Origin: Alkaliphilus transvaalensis ATCC 700919
Lineage (GTDB): Bacteria; Bacillota; Clostridia; Peptostreptococcales; Natronincolaceae
Reading direction: 5' to 3'
NCBI RefSeq assembly: GCF_000621485.1
Contig: NZ_KK211287.1
Coordinates: 96,427-160,426, forward strand
DNA: 64,000 nucleotides
This document shows positions 18,833 through 27,931 of the stretch, one piece after another. Within the stretch, counting starts at the first letter, position 1, and every line of letters starts with the position of its first letter. The position numbers and the translations under genes were made by a program. The notes beneath the pieces are model-generated. The model was not told the origin of the DNA and made no database searches. It saw only the letters and a program-made list of their open reading frames with translations.

Positions 18833-18909
18833 TGGTGTTCCCGGCGGGAATCGAACCCACGGCCTTTCGCTTAGGAGGCGAACGCTCTATCCTACTGAGC
18901 TACGGAAAC
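18833..18909 (-). tRNA. tRNA-Arg (anticodon CCT)
   Basis: A full 77-base cloverleaf can be folded on the minus strand. The acceptor stem is GTTTCCG with CGGGAAC (one G-U). The D-arm begins TAGCTC. The anticodon stem TTCGC/GCGAA encloses CTCCTAA, giving anticodon CCT. The T-arm is GTGGG-TTCGATT-CCCGC. The 3' CCA end is encoded. It decodes AGG. Confidence 0.96.
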
Positions 18910-18991
18910 ACACTTAACTATATTGTATACTAAAATACATTATTTAGTCAATATTTGCCATCATATCTTTAAAAGTTTTAACAATCTATAC

Positions 18992-19153
18992 TTATTTAGC
19001 GACTAACCCTAACATAACTTCGCTACACTCTTCCCCTGTAGATAGATTAAAATGGACTAATTCAATCTGCTCATCAGGTGCAAACCCACTCCAATATTCT
19101 GGTATCTGATGAATAAAACCACAAGTTTGACACTTATAATATACCATTTCCAT
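18992..19153 (-). CDS. Small CxxC protein, 53 residues
   Basis: Starts MEMVYYKCQTCGFIHQIP and ends EECSEVMLGLVAK. The ATG at 19153 follows GGAGG by eight bases. A single CxxC knuckle near the N-terminus plus one Cys near residue 43 looks like a shortened rubredoxin or zinc-ribbon fold; the second CxxC of those folds is missing. No transmembrane segment. Lies alone between tRNA-Arg and the ABC-F gene. Function unknown; the case for coding rests on the ribosome site, codon use and CxxC pattern. Confidence 0.65.
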   Translation of the reverse strand: MEMVYYKCQTCGFIHQIPEYWSGFAPDEQIELVHFNLSTGEECSEVMLGLVAK

Positions 19154-19219
19154 ACTTTACTCCTCCGTTTTCTAATGTATAGCTAGTATTTTTAGTCATT
19201 TAGCTTATCTAGATTTTAA

Positions 19220-19247
19220 GCTTTATGCTTTATGCTTTATGCTTTTT
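19220..19247. repeat. Four tandem 7-bp units (GCTTTAT)
   Basis: GCTTTAT occurs three times back to back, followed by a degenerate GCTTTTT. It lies in the gap between the CxxC protein and the ABC-F stop. Likely a slippage-prone microsatellite. Confidence 0.8.
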
Positions 19248-19344
19248 GTTATCATAAGTATTTGAGCTTTTTGATTTTTAAAAGTTTTTGTTTTGCTTTA
19301 TTGTACTGATTACTTAAGATAGATCTATTTTGAAATGTATCACT

Positions 19345-21264
19345 TCATTTATTAATGCTTAACCAATTTTCTAAAACGGAATCTAGCCCTTTAGTCAACT
19401 CTTCCTTTTTACAGTATAACTGATTAAGTTCTTCATGATTTAAATGGGGATTAGCCATCAGTAAATCAATCTCTTTAATTTCTTTTTCAAGGATTTCTAT
19501 TCTTGATTCCAGTTTAACTATTTTTGCTTCCTGTTTTTTATTTTCATCAATTTTGTATATTCTTTTTTTATTATCCTTGCTAACCTCCAACTCTTTTGGT
19601 ATTTCTAATACTACTTCTTCTTTAATTCTTCTATAATAGTCATAATTACCAGAATAACATCTAAAACTATTTTCTTCAATGACTATCATTCTTTGGGCGA
19701 TTTTATTAATAAAGTATCGGTCATGGGAAATAAATAAGATGGTTCCTTTAAAATCATCTAAGGCTTCTTCTAGTGTTTCAATAGAATCGATATCAAGATG
19801 ATTAGTCGGCTCATCTAATATTAGTAGATTTACATCATGGTAAAGGAGTTTACTTAACTTAAGTCTAATCCTTTCTCCACCTGATAAATGTTTTACTTTT
19901 TTAAAAACACTATTGCCATAGAATATAAACTTTGAAAGATACTCTCTTGCCTTCCCCTCTAATATAAAAATATCCTCTCTAAAACACTCCAAAACTGTCA
20001 GTTCTTCATCTTTAAAGGTAATTTTCTGGGGTAGATATGCCATCATGACATTAGCACCTAATTCTAGCTTCCCAGCATCAAGTCCTTCTTCCCCTAGTAA
20101 CATTTTTAGAAAAGTAGTTTTTCCACTTCCATTAGGCCCAATAAGTGCAACTCTTTCTCCATAATTAACCAATAAATTTGCATCTTTAAAGATCACTTTA
20201 TCCTTAAATTCTTTAGAGATTGATATTGCCTTAATTGTTTCATTTCCTGACCGTTGAGAGGTTTTAATATTCAATTTCATATTCTGCTTTTCAAAAATTG
20301 GTTTTTCTATCTTTTCCATTTTTTCAAGCTTCTTCTGAATACTAGCAGCCCGTTTAAAAAATTTATTGTTGTCGGCCCTTAGGGCCCAATCCCTCAAATC
20401 CTTAACTGTTTTTTCCATTGCATTAATCTTCTTTTGTTGTTCTTTAAAATGATCAAATTGAATAAGCATATTCTCTTCTTTTTGACTTACATAAGCAGAA
20501 TAATTACCCTTATACGTTTTGCATTCCATATCCTCTATCTCAATTATTTTTTCTACAACATTATCTAAAAAATATCTATCATGGGATACGATAATTACAA
20601 TTCCTTTATAGGTATTAAGATACCCCTCAAGCCATTCAATTGATTCCATATCTAGATGATTGGTAGGTTCATCTAAAAGTAATATATCAGGATGATCAAT
20701 TAAGATTTTTCCTAAAACAACCGTTGTCTTTTCTCCACCACTTAATAAACTAAAGTTTTTATTTAAGAAGCTTTCCTCAAATTTTAATCCCTTACAAACT
20801 TTACTAAGCTTTTCTTCTATATCGTAACCACCCTTAATTTCAAATAACTGTAGCAATTTGTCATACCGCTTTAATACTTTTTCTAATTCATTATCTTTTG
20901 AAGCTTTCATTTTTTCTTCTAATATCCGCATTTCTTTTTCTATATTGTGAATTTCTTCAAATGCCAAATTTAAAATATCTATGACCTTAAAGTGATCTGG
21001 ATATTCTGGAATTTGATGAAGATAAGCAGTGGTCGCTTCCCTCGGCATAGAAATAAAACCTTCATCATACCCCAAACTTCTAGAACCTGGATAACAATTT
21101 AGTGGTTCTATTCCCGCAATTAATTTTAAAATGGTACTCTTACCACTTCCGTTTCCCCCTACTATTCCAACTTTTTCTCCTGAATAGACTTGGAATGTTA
21201 TATCTTTCAATACTAAAGTAGCATCCATATATTTTTTCACATGATTTAACGAAAGTTCAAACAT
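19345..21264 (-). CDS. ABC-F family ATPase (ribosome-associated, possible antibiotic-resistance type)
   Basis: A 639-residue soluble protein with two ABC ATPase domains and no membrane domain. Domain 1 has GGNGSGKST, LSGGEKTT and LLLDEPTNHLD; domain 2 has GPNGSGKTT, LSGGERIR and LILDEPTNHLD. The charged linker (about 240-330, KMEKIEKPIFEKQ region) and a coiled C-terminal tail (about 575-639) fit the ABC-F group, which acts at the ribosomal E-site. Members either serve translation or displace lincosamide/streptogramin/pleuromutilin-type drugs. The leader upstream (21339-21722) has a leader peptide and attenuator, an arrangement known for drug-inducible ABC-F genes, which favours the resistance type. 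Subfamily assignment needs a phylogeny. Confidence 0.9.
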   Translation of the reverse strand: MFELSLNHVKKYMDATLVLKDITFQVYSGEKVGIVGGNGSGKSTILKLIAGIEPLNCYPGSRSLGYDEGFISMPREATTAYLHQIPEYPDHFKVIDILNLAFEEIHNIEKEMRILEEKMKASKDNELEKVLKRYDKLLQLFEIKGGYDIEEKLSKVCKGLKFEESFLNKNFSLLSGGEKTTVVLGKILIDHPDILLLDEPTNHLDMESIEWLEGYLNTYKGIVIIVSHDRYFLDNVVEKIIEIEDMECKTYKGNYSAYVSQKEENMLIQFDHFKEQQKKINAMEKTVKDLRDWALRADNNKFFKRAASIQKKLEKMEKIEKPIFEKQNMKLNIKTSQRSGNETIKAISISKEFKDKVIFKDANLLVNYGERVALIGPNGSGKTTFLKMLLGEEGLDAGKLELGANVMMAYLPQKITFKDEELTVLECFREDIFILEGKAREYLSKFIFYGNSVFKKVKHLSGGERIRLKLSKLLYHDVNLLILDEPTNHLDIDSIETLEEALDDFKGTILFISHDRYFINKIAQRMIVIEENSFRCYSGNYDYYRRIKEEVVLEIPKELEVSKDNKKRIYKIDENKKQEAKIVKLESRIEILEKEIKEIDLLMANPHLNHEELNQLYCKKEELTKGLDSVLENWLSINK

Positions 21265-21338
21265 AAATATTCCTCGCTTCCTACATAGTAGTTAATTCTT
21301 TATGAAATAACAGCGAAGGATTCTCTATTTACTTAAAT

Positions 21339-21371
21339 AAAAAAGACCATAAGAATATCCCTCTTACAGTC
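21339..21371 (-). terminator. Attenuator terminator in the ABC-F leader
   Basis: On the minus strand GACTGTAAGA pairs with TCTTATGGTC (ten pairs, two of them G-U), followed directly by TTTTTT. It lies about 75 bases before the ABC-F start and downstream of the promoter and leader peptide, so it would stop transcription before the gene. An upstream GACCATA (minus strand, plus-strand 21471-21477) is complementary to the 3' arm TATGGTC and could act as the anti-terminator. Confidence 0.8.
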
Positions 21372-21637
21372 CATTACAATTAATCGCAAAAATTAATTAT
21401 TAGATTACTATCATTTCCAAAAACTATTATAGGTGTAATAATCTAACCATAGATTAAATCATAATCTTTATATGGTCAGTTAAAGTTTTAAGAAATATTA
21501 GATTATCCTATTTAACGGTAAAGTAAGTTATCCTTCCAACTGCTATATTCCATAAAGAGCACAACAACAAAACCTAAATATTAGGCTATTATACTCCAAT
21601 AGAATACTGATTAATTTAAAATAAACTTAAATTAATA

Positions 21638-21658
21638 TTAGCAATTAGATGGTGTCAT
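21638..21658 (-). CDS. Leader peptide MTPSNC ahead of the ABC-F gene
   Basis: ATG ACA CCA TCT AAT TGC TAA, preceded by an AAAGGGGAAAG ribosome site. It is located about 36 bases after the predicted -10 box and about 270 bases before the attenuator. Its size and place fit a regulatory leader peptide where a drug-stalled ribosome changes RNA folding. Being only six codons, coding is inferred from layout. Confidence 0.55.
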   Translation of the reverse strand: MTPSNC

Positions 21659-21693
21659 AACTTTACTTTCCCCTTTCTTTATAAATTTACTAT

Positions 21694-21722
21694 ATTATAT
21701 AATAATTTGCATTTTTTGTAAA
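21694..21722 (-). promoter_or_regulatory. Promoter of the ABC-F leader and gene
   Basis: On the minus strand TTTACA (21717-21722) and TATAAT (21694-21699) are separated by exactly 17 bases. A near-consensus vegetative promoter. Confidence 0.75.
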
Positions 21723-21843
21723 TGCAGAAATTTTACATAGTAAATCTGAATTTTTCATATTTGCATGAATCCTATATAAATCCATAGTTATGGTATTATA
21801 CAATTTCCTCAGACAATTAAATTTAAAAATTTATGGAAAACTA

Positions 21844-21901
21844 TTGACATTGTTTTTTTGTTTTTGTACTATTGTATTAAGATATTAATACAGTAATACA
21901 A
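21844..21901 (+). promoter_or_regulatory. Promoter and GntR operator of the ABC-2 operon
   Basis: TTGACA (21844-21849), 17 bases, TACTAT (21867-21872). Immediately after comes TTGTATTA (21872-21879) with TAATACA (21886-21892) and again TAATACAA (21894-21901), giving a perfect inverted repeat over the start of transcription. Its position suits autorepression by the GntR protein encoded next. Confidence 0.75.
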
Positions 21902-21936
21902 TGATACAGTTATTACAGATAAAGGAGGAGTGAAAA

Positions 21937-22317
21937 ATGACATGGGACCTAGAATCAGATCGTCCTATCTATGCCCAACTTGTAGATCAAATCGAACTAA
22001 AAATTTGTTCGGGAACCTATCCTTTAGGTTCTAAGTTGCCTTCTGTAAGAGATCTTGCTAAAGAAGCATCGGTAAATCCTAATACGATGCAAAGGGCATT
22101 GGCAAAACTTGAAGATGATGGTCTTTTATATACTAACCGTACTAGCGGGAGATATGTAACGGAGGATTATAACATGGTACAACAACTTAAAAACAAAATT
22201 GCCCAAGAGCATATTCAGTTTTTCTTAAATAAGATGACTGACCTTGGTTTTGAACGTAATGAAATTTTAAGCATTCTATCTACAATGGTAAAAAAGGAGG
22301 ATACAAAGAATGAATAA
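21937..22317 (+). CDS. GntR-family regulator, YtrA subfamily
   Basis: A 126-residue protein with a winged-helix GntR DNA-binding domain (residues about 8-75; PIYAQLVDQIELKICSGTYPLG start, LPSVRDLAKEASVNPNTMQRAL helix-turn-helix) and only a short helical tail of about 45 residues for dimerisation, the hallmark of the YtrA group. Such repressors control adjacent ABC transporter genes. The next gene starts within its 3' end (8-base overlap), and an operator dyad overlaps the promoter. The start follows AAAGGAGG. Confidence 0.93.
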   Translation: MTWDLESDRPIYAQLVDQIELKICSGTYPLGSKLPSVRDLAKEASVNPNTMQRALAKLEDDGLLYTNRTSGRYVTEDYNMVQQLKNKIAQEHIQFFLNKMTDLGFERNEILSILSTMVKKEDTKNE

Positions 22318-23008
22318 TATATTAGAGTGTAATAACCTAACAAAAGTCTTCGGCTCAAAAAAAGCCTTAAATAATATTAGTTTTACTATTCCTCGTGGAA
22401 AGATTGTTGGTCTATTGGGGCCCAACGGCAGCGGTAAAAGTACCTTTATTAAACTATGTAATGAGCTTTTAACTGCTACTAGTGGAAATCTTCTCATTTC
22501 TGGGCATAAGCCTGGAGTTGCAACGAAAAAAATAGTATCTTATCTACCTGAAAAAACCTATTTAAACGACTGGATGAAGGTATCACAAATGGTAGAGTTC
22601 TTTGAAGATTTTTATGATGATTTTAATCCTACTACTGCCTACGATATGTTAAGTAAGCTAAACATTAATCCAAAAGATAAACTAAAAACCATGTCTAAAG
22701 GGACTAAAGAAAAAGTACAATTAATTCTTGTAATGAGTCGAGAAGCCGAACTATATTTATTAGACGAACCTATTGGAGGAGTGGATCCAGCTGCTAGAGA
22801 TTATATCTTGGATACCATACTTAATAATTATAATGAAAATGCCACAATTATTATCTCTACCCATCTTATTTCTGATATAGAAAAAATCCTAGACTACATT
22901 ATCTTTATTAAAGATGGTGAAGTTGTTATGACTAAAGAGGTTGATGAAATTAGAGAAGAAACAGGTAAATCTATTGACTTATTATTTAGGGAGGTTTTCA
23001 AATGTTAA
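22310..23008 (+). CDS. ABC-2 type exporter ATPase
   Basis: A 232-residue ATPase: Walker A GPNGSGKST, signature MSKGTKEKVQ (a degenerate form common in YtrB-like proteins), Walker B LYLLDEPIGGVD and switch IISTHLI. It pairs with the membrane protein encoded next (7-base overlap) and is preceded by a YtrA-type GntR gene; together they form a three-gene exporter or envelope-stress operon. Substrate is unknown; related operons respond to cell-wall antibiotics. Confidence 0.93.
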   Translation: MNNILECNNLTKVFGSKKALNNISFTIPRGKIVGLLGPNGSGKSTFIKLCNELLTATSGNLLISGHKPGVATKKIVSYLPEKTYLNDWMKVSQMVEFFEDFYDDFNPTTAYDMLSKLNINPKDKLKTMSKGTKEKVQLILVMSREAELYLLDEPIGGVDPAARDYILDTILNNYNENATIIISTHLISDIEKILDYIIFIKDGEVVMTKEVDEIREETGKSIDLLFREVFKC

Positions 23009-23793
23009 ATAAATTATTACGCTGGGAATTTAAAGCTACCGCAAGATTATTAATTCCTTTATATTTAACACTACTGCTATTTTCATTAATCAACAGAATC
23101 ATAAACCCCTTTAACTTAATTCAAACATCTAATAATTTTAGTTTGCAAATTTTTATTAGTTATATTACGATCGTTGCTTATTTTTCTTTAGTAGTAGGTA
23201 CTGTTGCCATGACCTTGGTTATTATGATTCAAAGATTTTATAAAAGCCTCTTAGGGGACGAAGGTTATCTTATGTTCACATTGCCCACCACAACTTGGAA
23301 GCACATCATTAGTAAGCTACTAGTTGCAGTAGTATGGGTTATAGGAAGCATGGTCACTACTATTACCTCGATTATCATAATTTCTGGTGCAGATAATATT
23401 GGTCAGCAATTAATTGAGCTGATTAACGGAGTGAAAGAAATACTTGGAGTCGCAGGAATCTTTACTTTACCTTTTATGATGTTATTGATGATTACAACTG
23501 CTGTTCTAATGATTTATGCAGCCATCTCCTTGGGTCACATGTTCTCTAGACATAAATTAATCGCCTCCTTTGCTATGTATGGGGTATTATATTTATTTAG
23601 CCAAATTTTGATAGTGATCTCTATAGTCATCTTTAGCAATAGTTTCTTTGCTACACTAATTAACTCAACTGAAACAACACCTGATATTTTCCGAAAGTTA
23701 TCTATTTTTTATATTATTTTTGCCACACTATTATCAACTGTTTACTTTACGTTAACCAATACACTTCTTACTAAGAAGTTAAACTTAGAATAA
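23002..23793 (+). CDS. ABC-2 type permease subunit
   Basis: A 263-residue protein with about six hydrophobic segments (residues about 15-32, 50-75, 105-125, 150-175, 185-210, 230-255). No known motifs beyond a short soluble stretch RFYKSLLGDEGYLMFTLPTT, typical of the permease half next to YtrB-like ATPases. It overlaps the ATPase gene, so stoichiometric synthesis is likely. It is the last gene of the operon, ahead of a long hairpin. Confidence 0.85.
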   Translation: MLNKLLRWEFKATARLLIPLYLTLLLFSLINRIINPFNLIQTSNNFSLQIFISYITIVAYFSLVVGTVAMTLVIMIQRFYKSLLGDEGYLMFTLPTTTWKHIISKLLVAVVWVIGSMVTTITSIIIISGADNIGQQLIELINGVKEILGVAGIFTLPFMMLLMITTAVLMIYAAISLGHMFSRHKLIASFAMYGVLYLFSQILIVISIVIFSNSFFATLINSTETTPDIFRKLSIFYIIFATLLSTVYFTLTNTLLTKKLNLE

Positions 23794-23837
23794 AATAATC
23801 TCTTTGTACACACAAAATAATTAAACTAACATAAATA

Positions 23838-23884
23838 GAGGAAGTTGCATATTAATATGATATTTATATTAATGCAATTTCCTC
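23838..23884. terminator. Convergent terminator, member of a palindromic repeat
   Basis: GAGGAAGTTGCATATTAATA and TATTAATGCAATTTCCTC form a stem of about 18 bp with one bulge and one wobble, between the convergent ABC-2 permease and MFS genes. The arms resemble the longer palindrome at 31647-31729. Confidence 0.8.
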
Positions 23885-23925
23885 TTGTTTTTAGATAAAA
23901 CAGACTATATTATTTGCAATTTCAA

Positions 23926-25146
23926 TTAGACTCTCGAAACATTCCATTTAACAAACATAACTACCCCTACACTTAAAAACATTGTAGCCGCCATAATGCT
24001 ATAGAGACTAAAGTTTAAATCAATTAACTGTCCATAAATTAGTTGACCAGGGGCTACGCTGGCGGTAGCGATGGCAGTGGAAAAAGCACTTACCTTACCA
24101 AGCATCTCTTCTTTTACTTCCCCTTGAACATAAGTTAATGAAACAATGTTGGATAATGCCAAAGATAGCATGATTCCCAGCCCACCAATTGAGTAGATCC
24201 CTAAAATAATTAGTTTGTTATCCATTGTTAGGTAGGTTGCAACCCCCATTGTTATGATGGCAATAAGCATTGGATACATGGTTTTATGAATGTCTTTTAT
24301 CTTAAAGAGGTTAGGTCTAAAGGTAATTAACATACCACCAATAATCATCCCTAAAACAAAAATTGCCTCAGCAAAACCATATTTTGTTGCCGACATTTCT
24401 AATTGTACCTTAATAAAATATGGAGATACGATACTTAATATTGGTACAATAAAAATATTTGTAAGCCCATAAGAAGCTATAATTCCTAAGACAACTTGTT
24501 TTTTCTCTTTTAAATATAAGAAGCTTTTTTTCATTTCTCCGATAGATTTTAATAATGGATTTTTAATTTTTTCTTTAATTTCTAGATCGGGAATATCTAA
24601 AAATACTTCTAAAATTGCAGCTATTAAAAAACTGCCTGCATTTAGAATGACTATTGTTTTAATTTCTACAAAGCTATAGAGTATACCCGCAATAATTGGT
24701 CCAACTAAATTAACAATCGCCCCAACCTGCTGAATAATGCCATTAGCTGAAGCTAACTTCTCTTTATCAACTATTTGGGGGATGCATGCCGTTACAGAAG
24801 GACTATACAGTGTATAAATAATAGATAGCATAAACATAACGCTACCTACAATAAGGATATGGTCTCTTCCGCTGATTAAAATAATTGAATAAATAAACAT
24901 TAGGGCAGCACTGAAAAAATCAAGGTAGAGCATTATTTTTTTTCTATTTACTGTATCTGCTAGAAGCCCTGCAATCGGCGCAAATAAAATATAGGGAATA
25001 GTTGAAAGGGCTAATATTCTTGAAAAAGTAGCGGCACTACCTGTTAAGTCAAGAATATATAATGACATGCAAAATCGTTGTACTGCATTTCCAAATAGAG
25101 AAATAATTTGCCCGATAACCACAATAATAAAATTTTTATTTTTCAT
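23926..25146 (-). CDS. MFS transporter, MFS_3/EntS-like, end of the iron operon
   Basis: A 406-residue protein with about twelve membrane segments. The loop between helices 2 and 3 is GLLADTVNRKKIML, the MFS signature. The sequence style (SLFGNAVQRFCMSLYILDLTGSA) fits the MFS_3 group, which includes the enterobactin exporter EntS and macrolide exporters. It begins one base after the stop of the siderophore ATPase gene and is thus the last gene of the Fur-box operon. It may export a siderophore or recycle its degradation product; no siderophore synthesis gene is in the window. An unrelated drug-export role is possible. Confidence 0.85.
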   Translation of the reverse strand: MKNKNFIIVVIGQIISLFGNAVQRFCMSLYILDLTGSAATFSRILALSTIPYILFAPIAGLLADTVNRKKIMLYLDFFSAALMFIYSIILISGRDHILIVGSVMFMLSIIYTLYSPSVTACIPQIVDKEKLASANGIIQQVGAIVNLVGPIIAGILYSFVEIKTIVILNAGSFLIAAILEVFLDIPDLEIKEKIKNPLLKSIGEMKKSFLYLKEKKQVVLGIIASYGLTNIFIVPILSIVSPYFIKVQLEMSATKYGFAEAIFVLGMIIGGMLITFRPNLFKIKDIHKTMYPMLIAIITMGVATYLTMDNKLIILGIYSIGGLGIMLSLALSNIVSLTYVQGEVKEEMLGKVSAFSTAIATASVAPGQLIYGQLIDLNFSLYSIMAATMFLSVGVVMFVKWNVSRV

Positions 25147-25147
25147 T

Positions 25148-25936
25148 TTACCCCCTTATCAGATCATAATCTACGCAAATAGGGTAATTTTGATTATCAC
25201 TTAATTGTAACTTTACATCAATTCCATATATTGCCTTTAGATTTTCTCTAGTGATGGCCTCCATAGGAATACCCTGACAAATAATTTTACCTTGCTTGAG
25301 TCCAATAATATTACTGGCAAACCTACAGGCATTATTTAGTTCGTGGAGTACCATAACGATGGTAATATTCTTATTTTTGTTCAACTTTTCTAATACTTGT
25401 AGTACTTCTAATTGATAAGACATGTCTAAATAGGTGGTGGGTTCATCTAACATGATAATGTCGGTTTCTTGGGCTAACGTCATTGCGATCCAAGCCCTTT
25501 GTCTTTGTCCACCCGAAAGATTTTCTACAGGCTTGTCTGCAAAATCCTTAAGGCCTGTTTCTTCAATCGCCCAATCAATGATCTCTTTATCATGGGTATT
25601 AAGTCCTCCGATCATTTTCTGGTGGGGAAATCTTCCATAAGCAACCAATTCTTTTACGGTCATTCCACTAGGACAAATTGGCCCTTGGGGTAAAAAAGCG
25701 ATTTGAGTTGCTAAGTGCTTTTCCTTTTGATCTTTTATATCCTTCCCATTGATGAATATTTCACCATCTTTAGGTTTAATAATTCTTGCAATGCTTTTCA
25801 GCAAAGTTGATTTTCCACACCCATTTGCTCCAATGATGATACTAATTTTACCCTTTGGTATTGATAGATTCATTTTATCGATTATTAAATTGTCTTCATA
25901 AGCAACTGATAAATTACGTACACTAATAGCTTCCAT
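25148..25936 (-). CDS. Iron-siderophore ABC importer ATPase (FhuC/FepC type)
   Basis: 262 residues with GANGCGKST, Q-loop AFLPQGPICP, signature LSGGQRQRAWIAM, LDEPTTYLDMSYQLE and VLHELNNACRF. The DEPTTYLD plus QLEVL pattern is characteristic of the FecE/FhuC/BtuD group. It begins immediately after the second permease gene. Acts on the cytoplasmic face to power uptake. Confidence 0.93.
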   Translation of the reverse strand: MEAISVRNLSVAYEDNLIIDKMNLSIPKGKISIIIGANGCGKSTLLKSIARIIKPKDGEIFINGKDIKDQKEKHLATQIAFLPQGPICPSGMTVKELVAYGRFPHQKMIGGLNTHDKEIIDWAIEETGLKDFADKPVENLSGGQRQRAWIAMTLAQETDIIMLDEPTTYLDMSYQLEVLQVLEKLNKNKNITIVMVLHELNNACRFASNIIGLKQGKIICQGIPMEAITRENLKAIYGIDVKLQLSDNQNYPICVDYDLIRG

Positions 25937-26944
25937 TTATTTCTCCTTCATCATTAAATAAATAAAATAAGGGACACCAAAAACTGAAATAACAATACCT
26001 ACTGGTATTTCAATTGGTGAAAACAAATTTCTTGAAACTGCATCTGCTAGTAAAATAATCACGACACTAATCATTGCAGAAATTACTAAAAAGTTCTTAT
26101 GATAAGGTCCAACTAGCCGTTTTGAAATATTAGGAGAGATTAATCCAATAAACCCTACATTGCCTGCAAATGCCGTTGCTCCACCTGCTAGTATTACTGC
26201 ATAGCTTAAGAACTTTTTTCTTTCACGATTTAAATTTAAACCAAGGGCAACTGCATGTTCATCGGATAAATTTAAAACATCTAACTTTTTGTAATCCAAT
26301 AGCACAGTTGTAAATGCTACGATTACTAAAGGAATAATTACTTTTGCATAATTCCATCCTGCTCCCCAGAGACTACCAGAAGTCCATATTAATACTCTAT
26401 TGTAATCACCAACACCACCTCTAAAGGTAAAGAAGGTGATAAATGCATTTAGCCCCGCTTGCATTCCAAGCCCAATTAGAAGCAACCTTTTAGGTTTAAT
26501 ACCGTTTCTGCTTGATAAAAAGTAAATCACAAAGGCCGCAACCCCTGCCCCCATAATAGCCATTAAAGGCAACACATAGATTGATAGAACCCCCAATGTA
26601 CTATAATAATTAGAGGTTTTTAATGATATAAATATTACTGCCGCTACTGCTGCCCCAGCATTTATTCCTATAATACCTGAATCTGCTAATTCATTTTTTG
26701 TGATTGTCTGTAATAGGGCCCCAGCAGTAGATAGAGCAATCCCTACAGAAATACCTACTAGCATCCTGGGGAGTCTAAGGTGTAAAACTGCAGTATTTTG
26801 CAATTTTGTTCCCCCACCTAATAGCGTTCTTACTATGTCTAGTGGCGCTATTTTATATGTTCCCCAGCTTAAATACATAATGATTGCAACAACTAAGAAT
26901 AAACCTAAAATAAATACGGTTTGGGGAAATCGACTTTTTTTCAT
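25937..26944 (-). CDS. FecCD-family iron-siderophore permease (second)
   Basis: 335 residues, about nine or ten membrane helices. The FecCD motif LRLPRMLVGISVGIALSTAG and the coupling region GNVGFIGLISPNISKRLVGP are present. Together with the other permease it forms a heterodimeric channel. Genes abut exactly (start at 26944, previous stop at 26945). Confidence 0.93.
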   Translation of the reverse strand: MKKSRFPQTVFILGLFLVVAIIMYLSWGTYKIAPLDIVRTLLGGGTKLQNTAVLHLRLPRMLVGISVGIALSTAGALLQTITKNELADSGIIGINAGAAVAAVIFISLKTSNYYSTLGVLSIYVLPLMAIMGAGVAAFVIYFLSSRNGIKPKRLLLIGLGMQAGLNAFITFFTFRGGVGDYNRVLIWTSGSLWGAGWNYAKVIIPLVIVAFTTVLLDYKKLDVLNLSDEHAVALGLNLNRERKKFLSYAVILAGGATAFAGNVGFIGLISPNISKRLVGPYHKNFLVISAMISVVIILLADAVSRNLFSPIEIPVGIVISVFGVPYFIYLMMKEK

Positions 26945-27931
26945 TTAGCCTCGCTCCTTTCTTGCAACAGCTATGAAGAAGGGAACTCCTATTAATGCTG
27001 TAAATATTCCAATTGGCATTTCATAGGGACTATATACTAATCTTGCTGCAATGTCAGAATATGTTAATAAGATTGCCCCTAATAAAAAGGACAGCGGTAT
27101 ATTTTTTGTGTAATCCTCCCCAAAAAATTTTCTAGTTATGTGGGGAACAATAAGGCCTACAAACCCAATATTCTTGCCCACGGCTACTGCTGCAGCACAC
27201 ATGGGGATCATCACAATAAAGGTTAATAGTCTTATTTTTTGGGGATTCTCTCCAAGACTTATTGCTACATCGTCTCCTAAGCTTAATAGATTAATTTTCT
27301 TCGATAATAAAATTGCCAATAGAAAACCTACCGTTCCTACAATTGAAACTAACCTAAAATCTGCCCAAGTTGCATTTCTAAAACCACCAGCAACCCAAAA
27401 AGCAATAAACTGAGATTGATTTGATAATAGACCTACAATCGTTGTTAAAGAAATAAAAAAAGTACTCATGGCAGTTCCTGCTAAGAGAATCTTAGTAATA
27501 GAACTATTTTTTGTTTTCCTTGATAAAAAACCAATCACAATGATCCCAGTTAATATTGCTCCAATTAGGGAAGCCATCATAACATTGGAGGTACTAATAG
27601 TAATACCTACAGCATAAAAAATTGCTATCACTAAAGTAGCTCCTTGACTTACTCCTAGAAGAGAAGGTTCTGCGATAGGGTTTCTTGTTACTCCTTGAAT
27701 CATAGCCCCTGTTACGCCTAATATCCCTCCTGTAAATAACACACTAAGGACCCTTGGTATACGAACATCTCTAATCAGCATCAGTTCTAACGTTTCTCTA
27801 TAATTAAAAATACTCTCTAATATTTCAGATATCCCAATATGGGTTACTCCTAAGCTGGTGGCTAGGAATAACCCAATAATTAGAATGAATAAACTACAAA
27901 TCGTAAAAGTAATACCATTAATTTGTTTCAT
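26945..27931 (-). CDS. FecCD-family iron-siderophore permease (first)
   Basis: 328 residues, about nine or ten membrane helices. Motifs: RDVRIPRVLSVLFTGGILGV and NIGFVGLIVPHITRKFFG. Its start overlaps the stop of the binding-protein gene by 14 bases, so translation is probably coupled. Confidence 0.93.
   Translation of the reverse strand: MKQINGITFTICSLFILIIGLFLATSLGVTHIGISEILESIFNYRETLELMLIRDVRIPRVLSVLFTGGILGVTGAMIQGVTRNPIAEPSLLGVSQGATLVIAIFYAVGITISTSNVMMASLIGAILTGIIVIGFLSRKTKNSSITKILLAGTAMSTFFISLTTIVGLLSNQSQFIAFWVAGGFRNATWADFRLVSIVGTVGFLLAILLSKKINLLSLGDDVAISLGENPQKIRLLTFIVMIPMCAAAVAVGKNIGFVGLIVPHITRKFFGEDYTKNIPLSFLLGAILLTYSDIAARLVYSPYEMPIGIFTALIGVPFFIAVARKERG

Noticed and set aside
18668-18874. 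Plus-strand frame of 68 codons across the tRNA region
   Set aside because: It runs antisense through tRNA-Arg and has a composition typical of chance frames; no ribosome site.
22276-22497. Minus-strand frame of 73 codons over the ABC-2 ATPase start
   Set aside because: It is a shadow of the Walker A region of the plus-strand ATPase gene.
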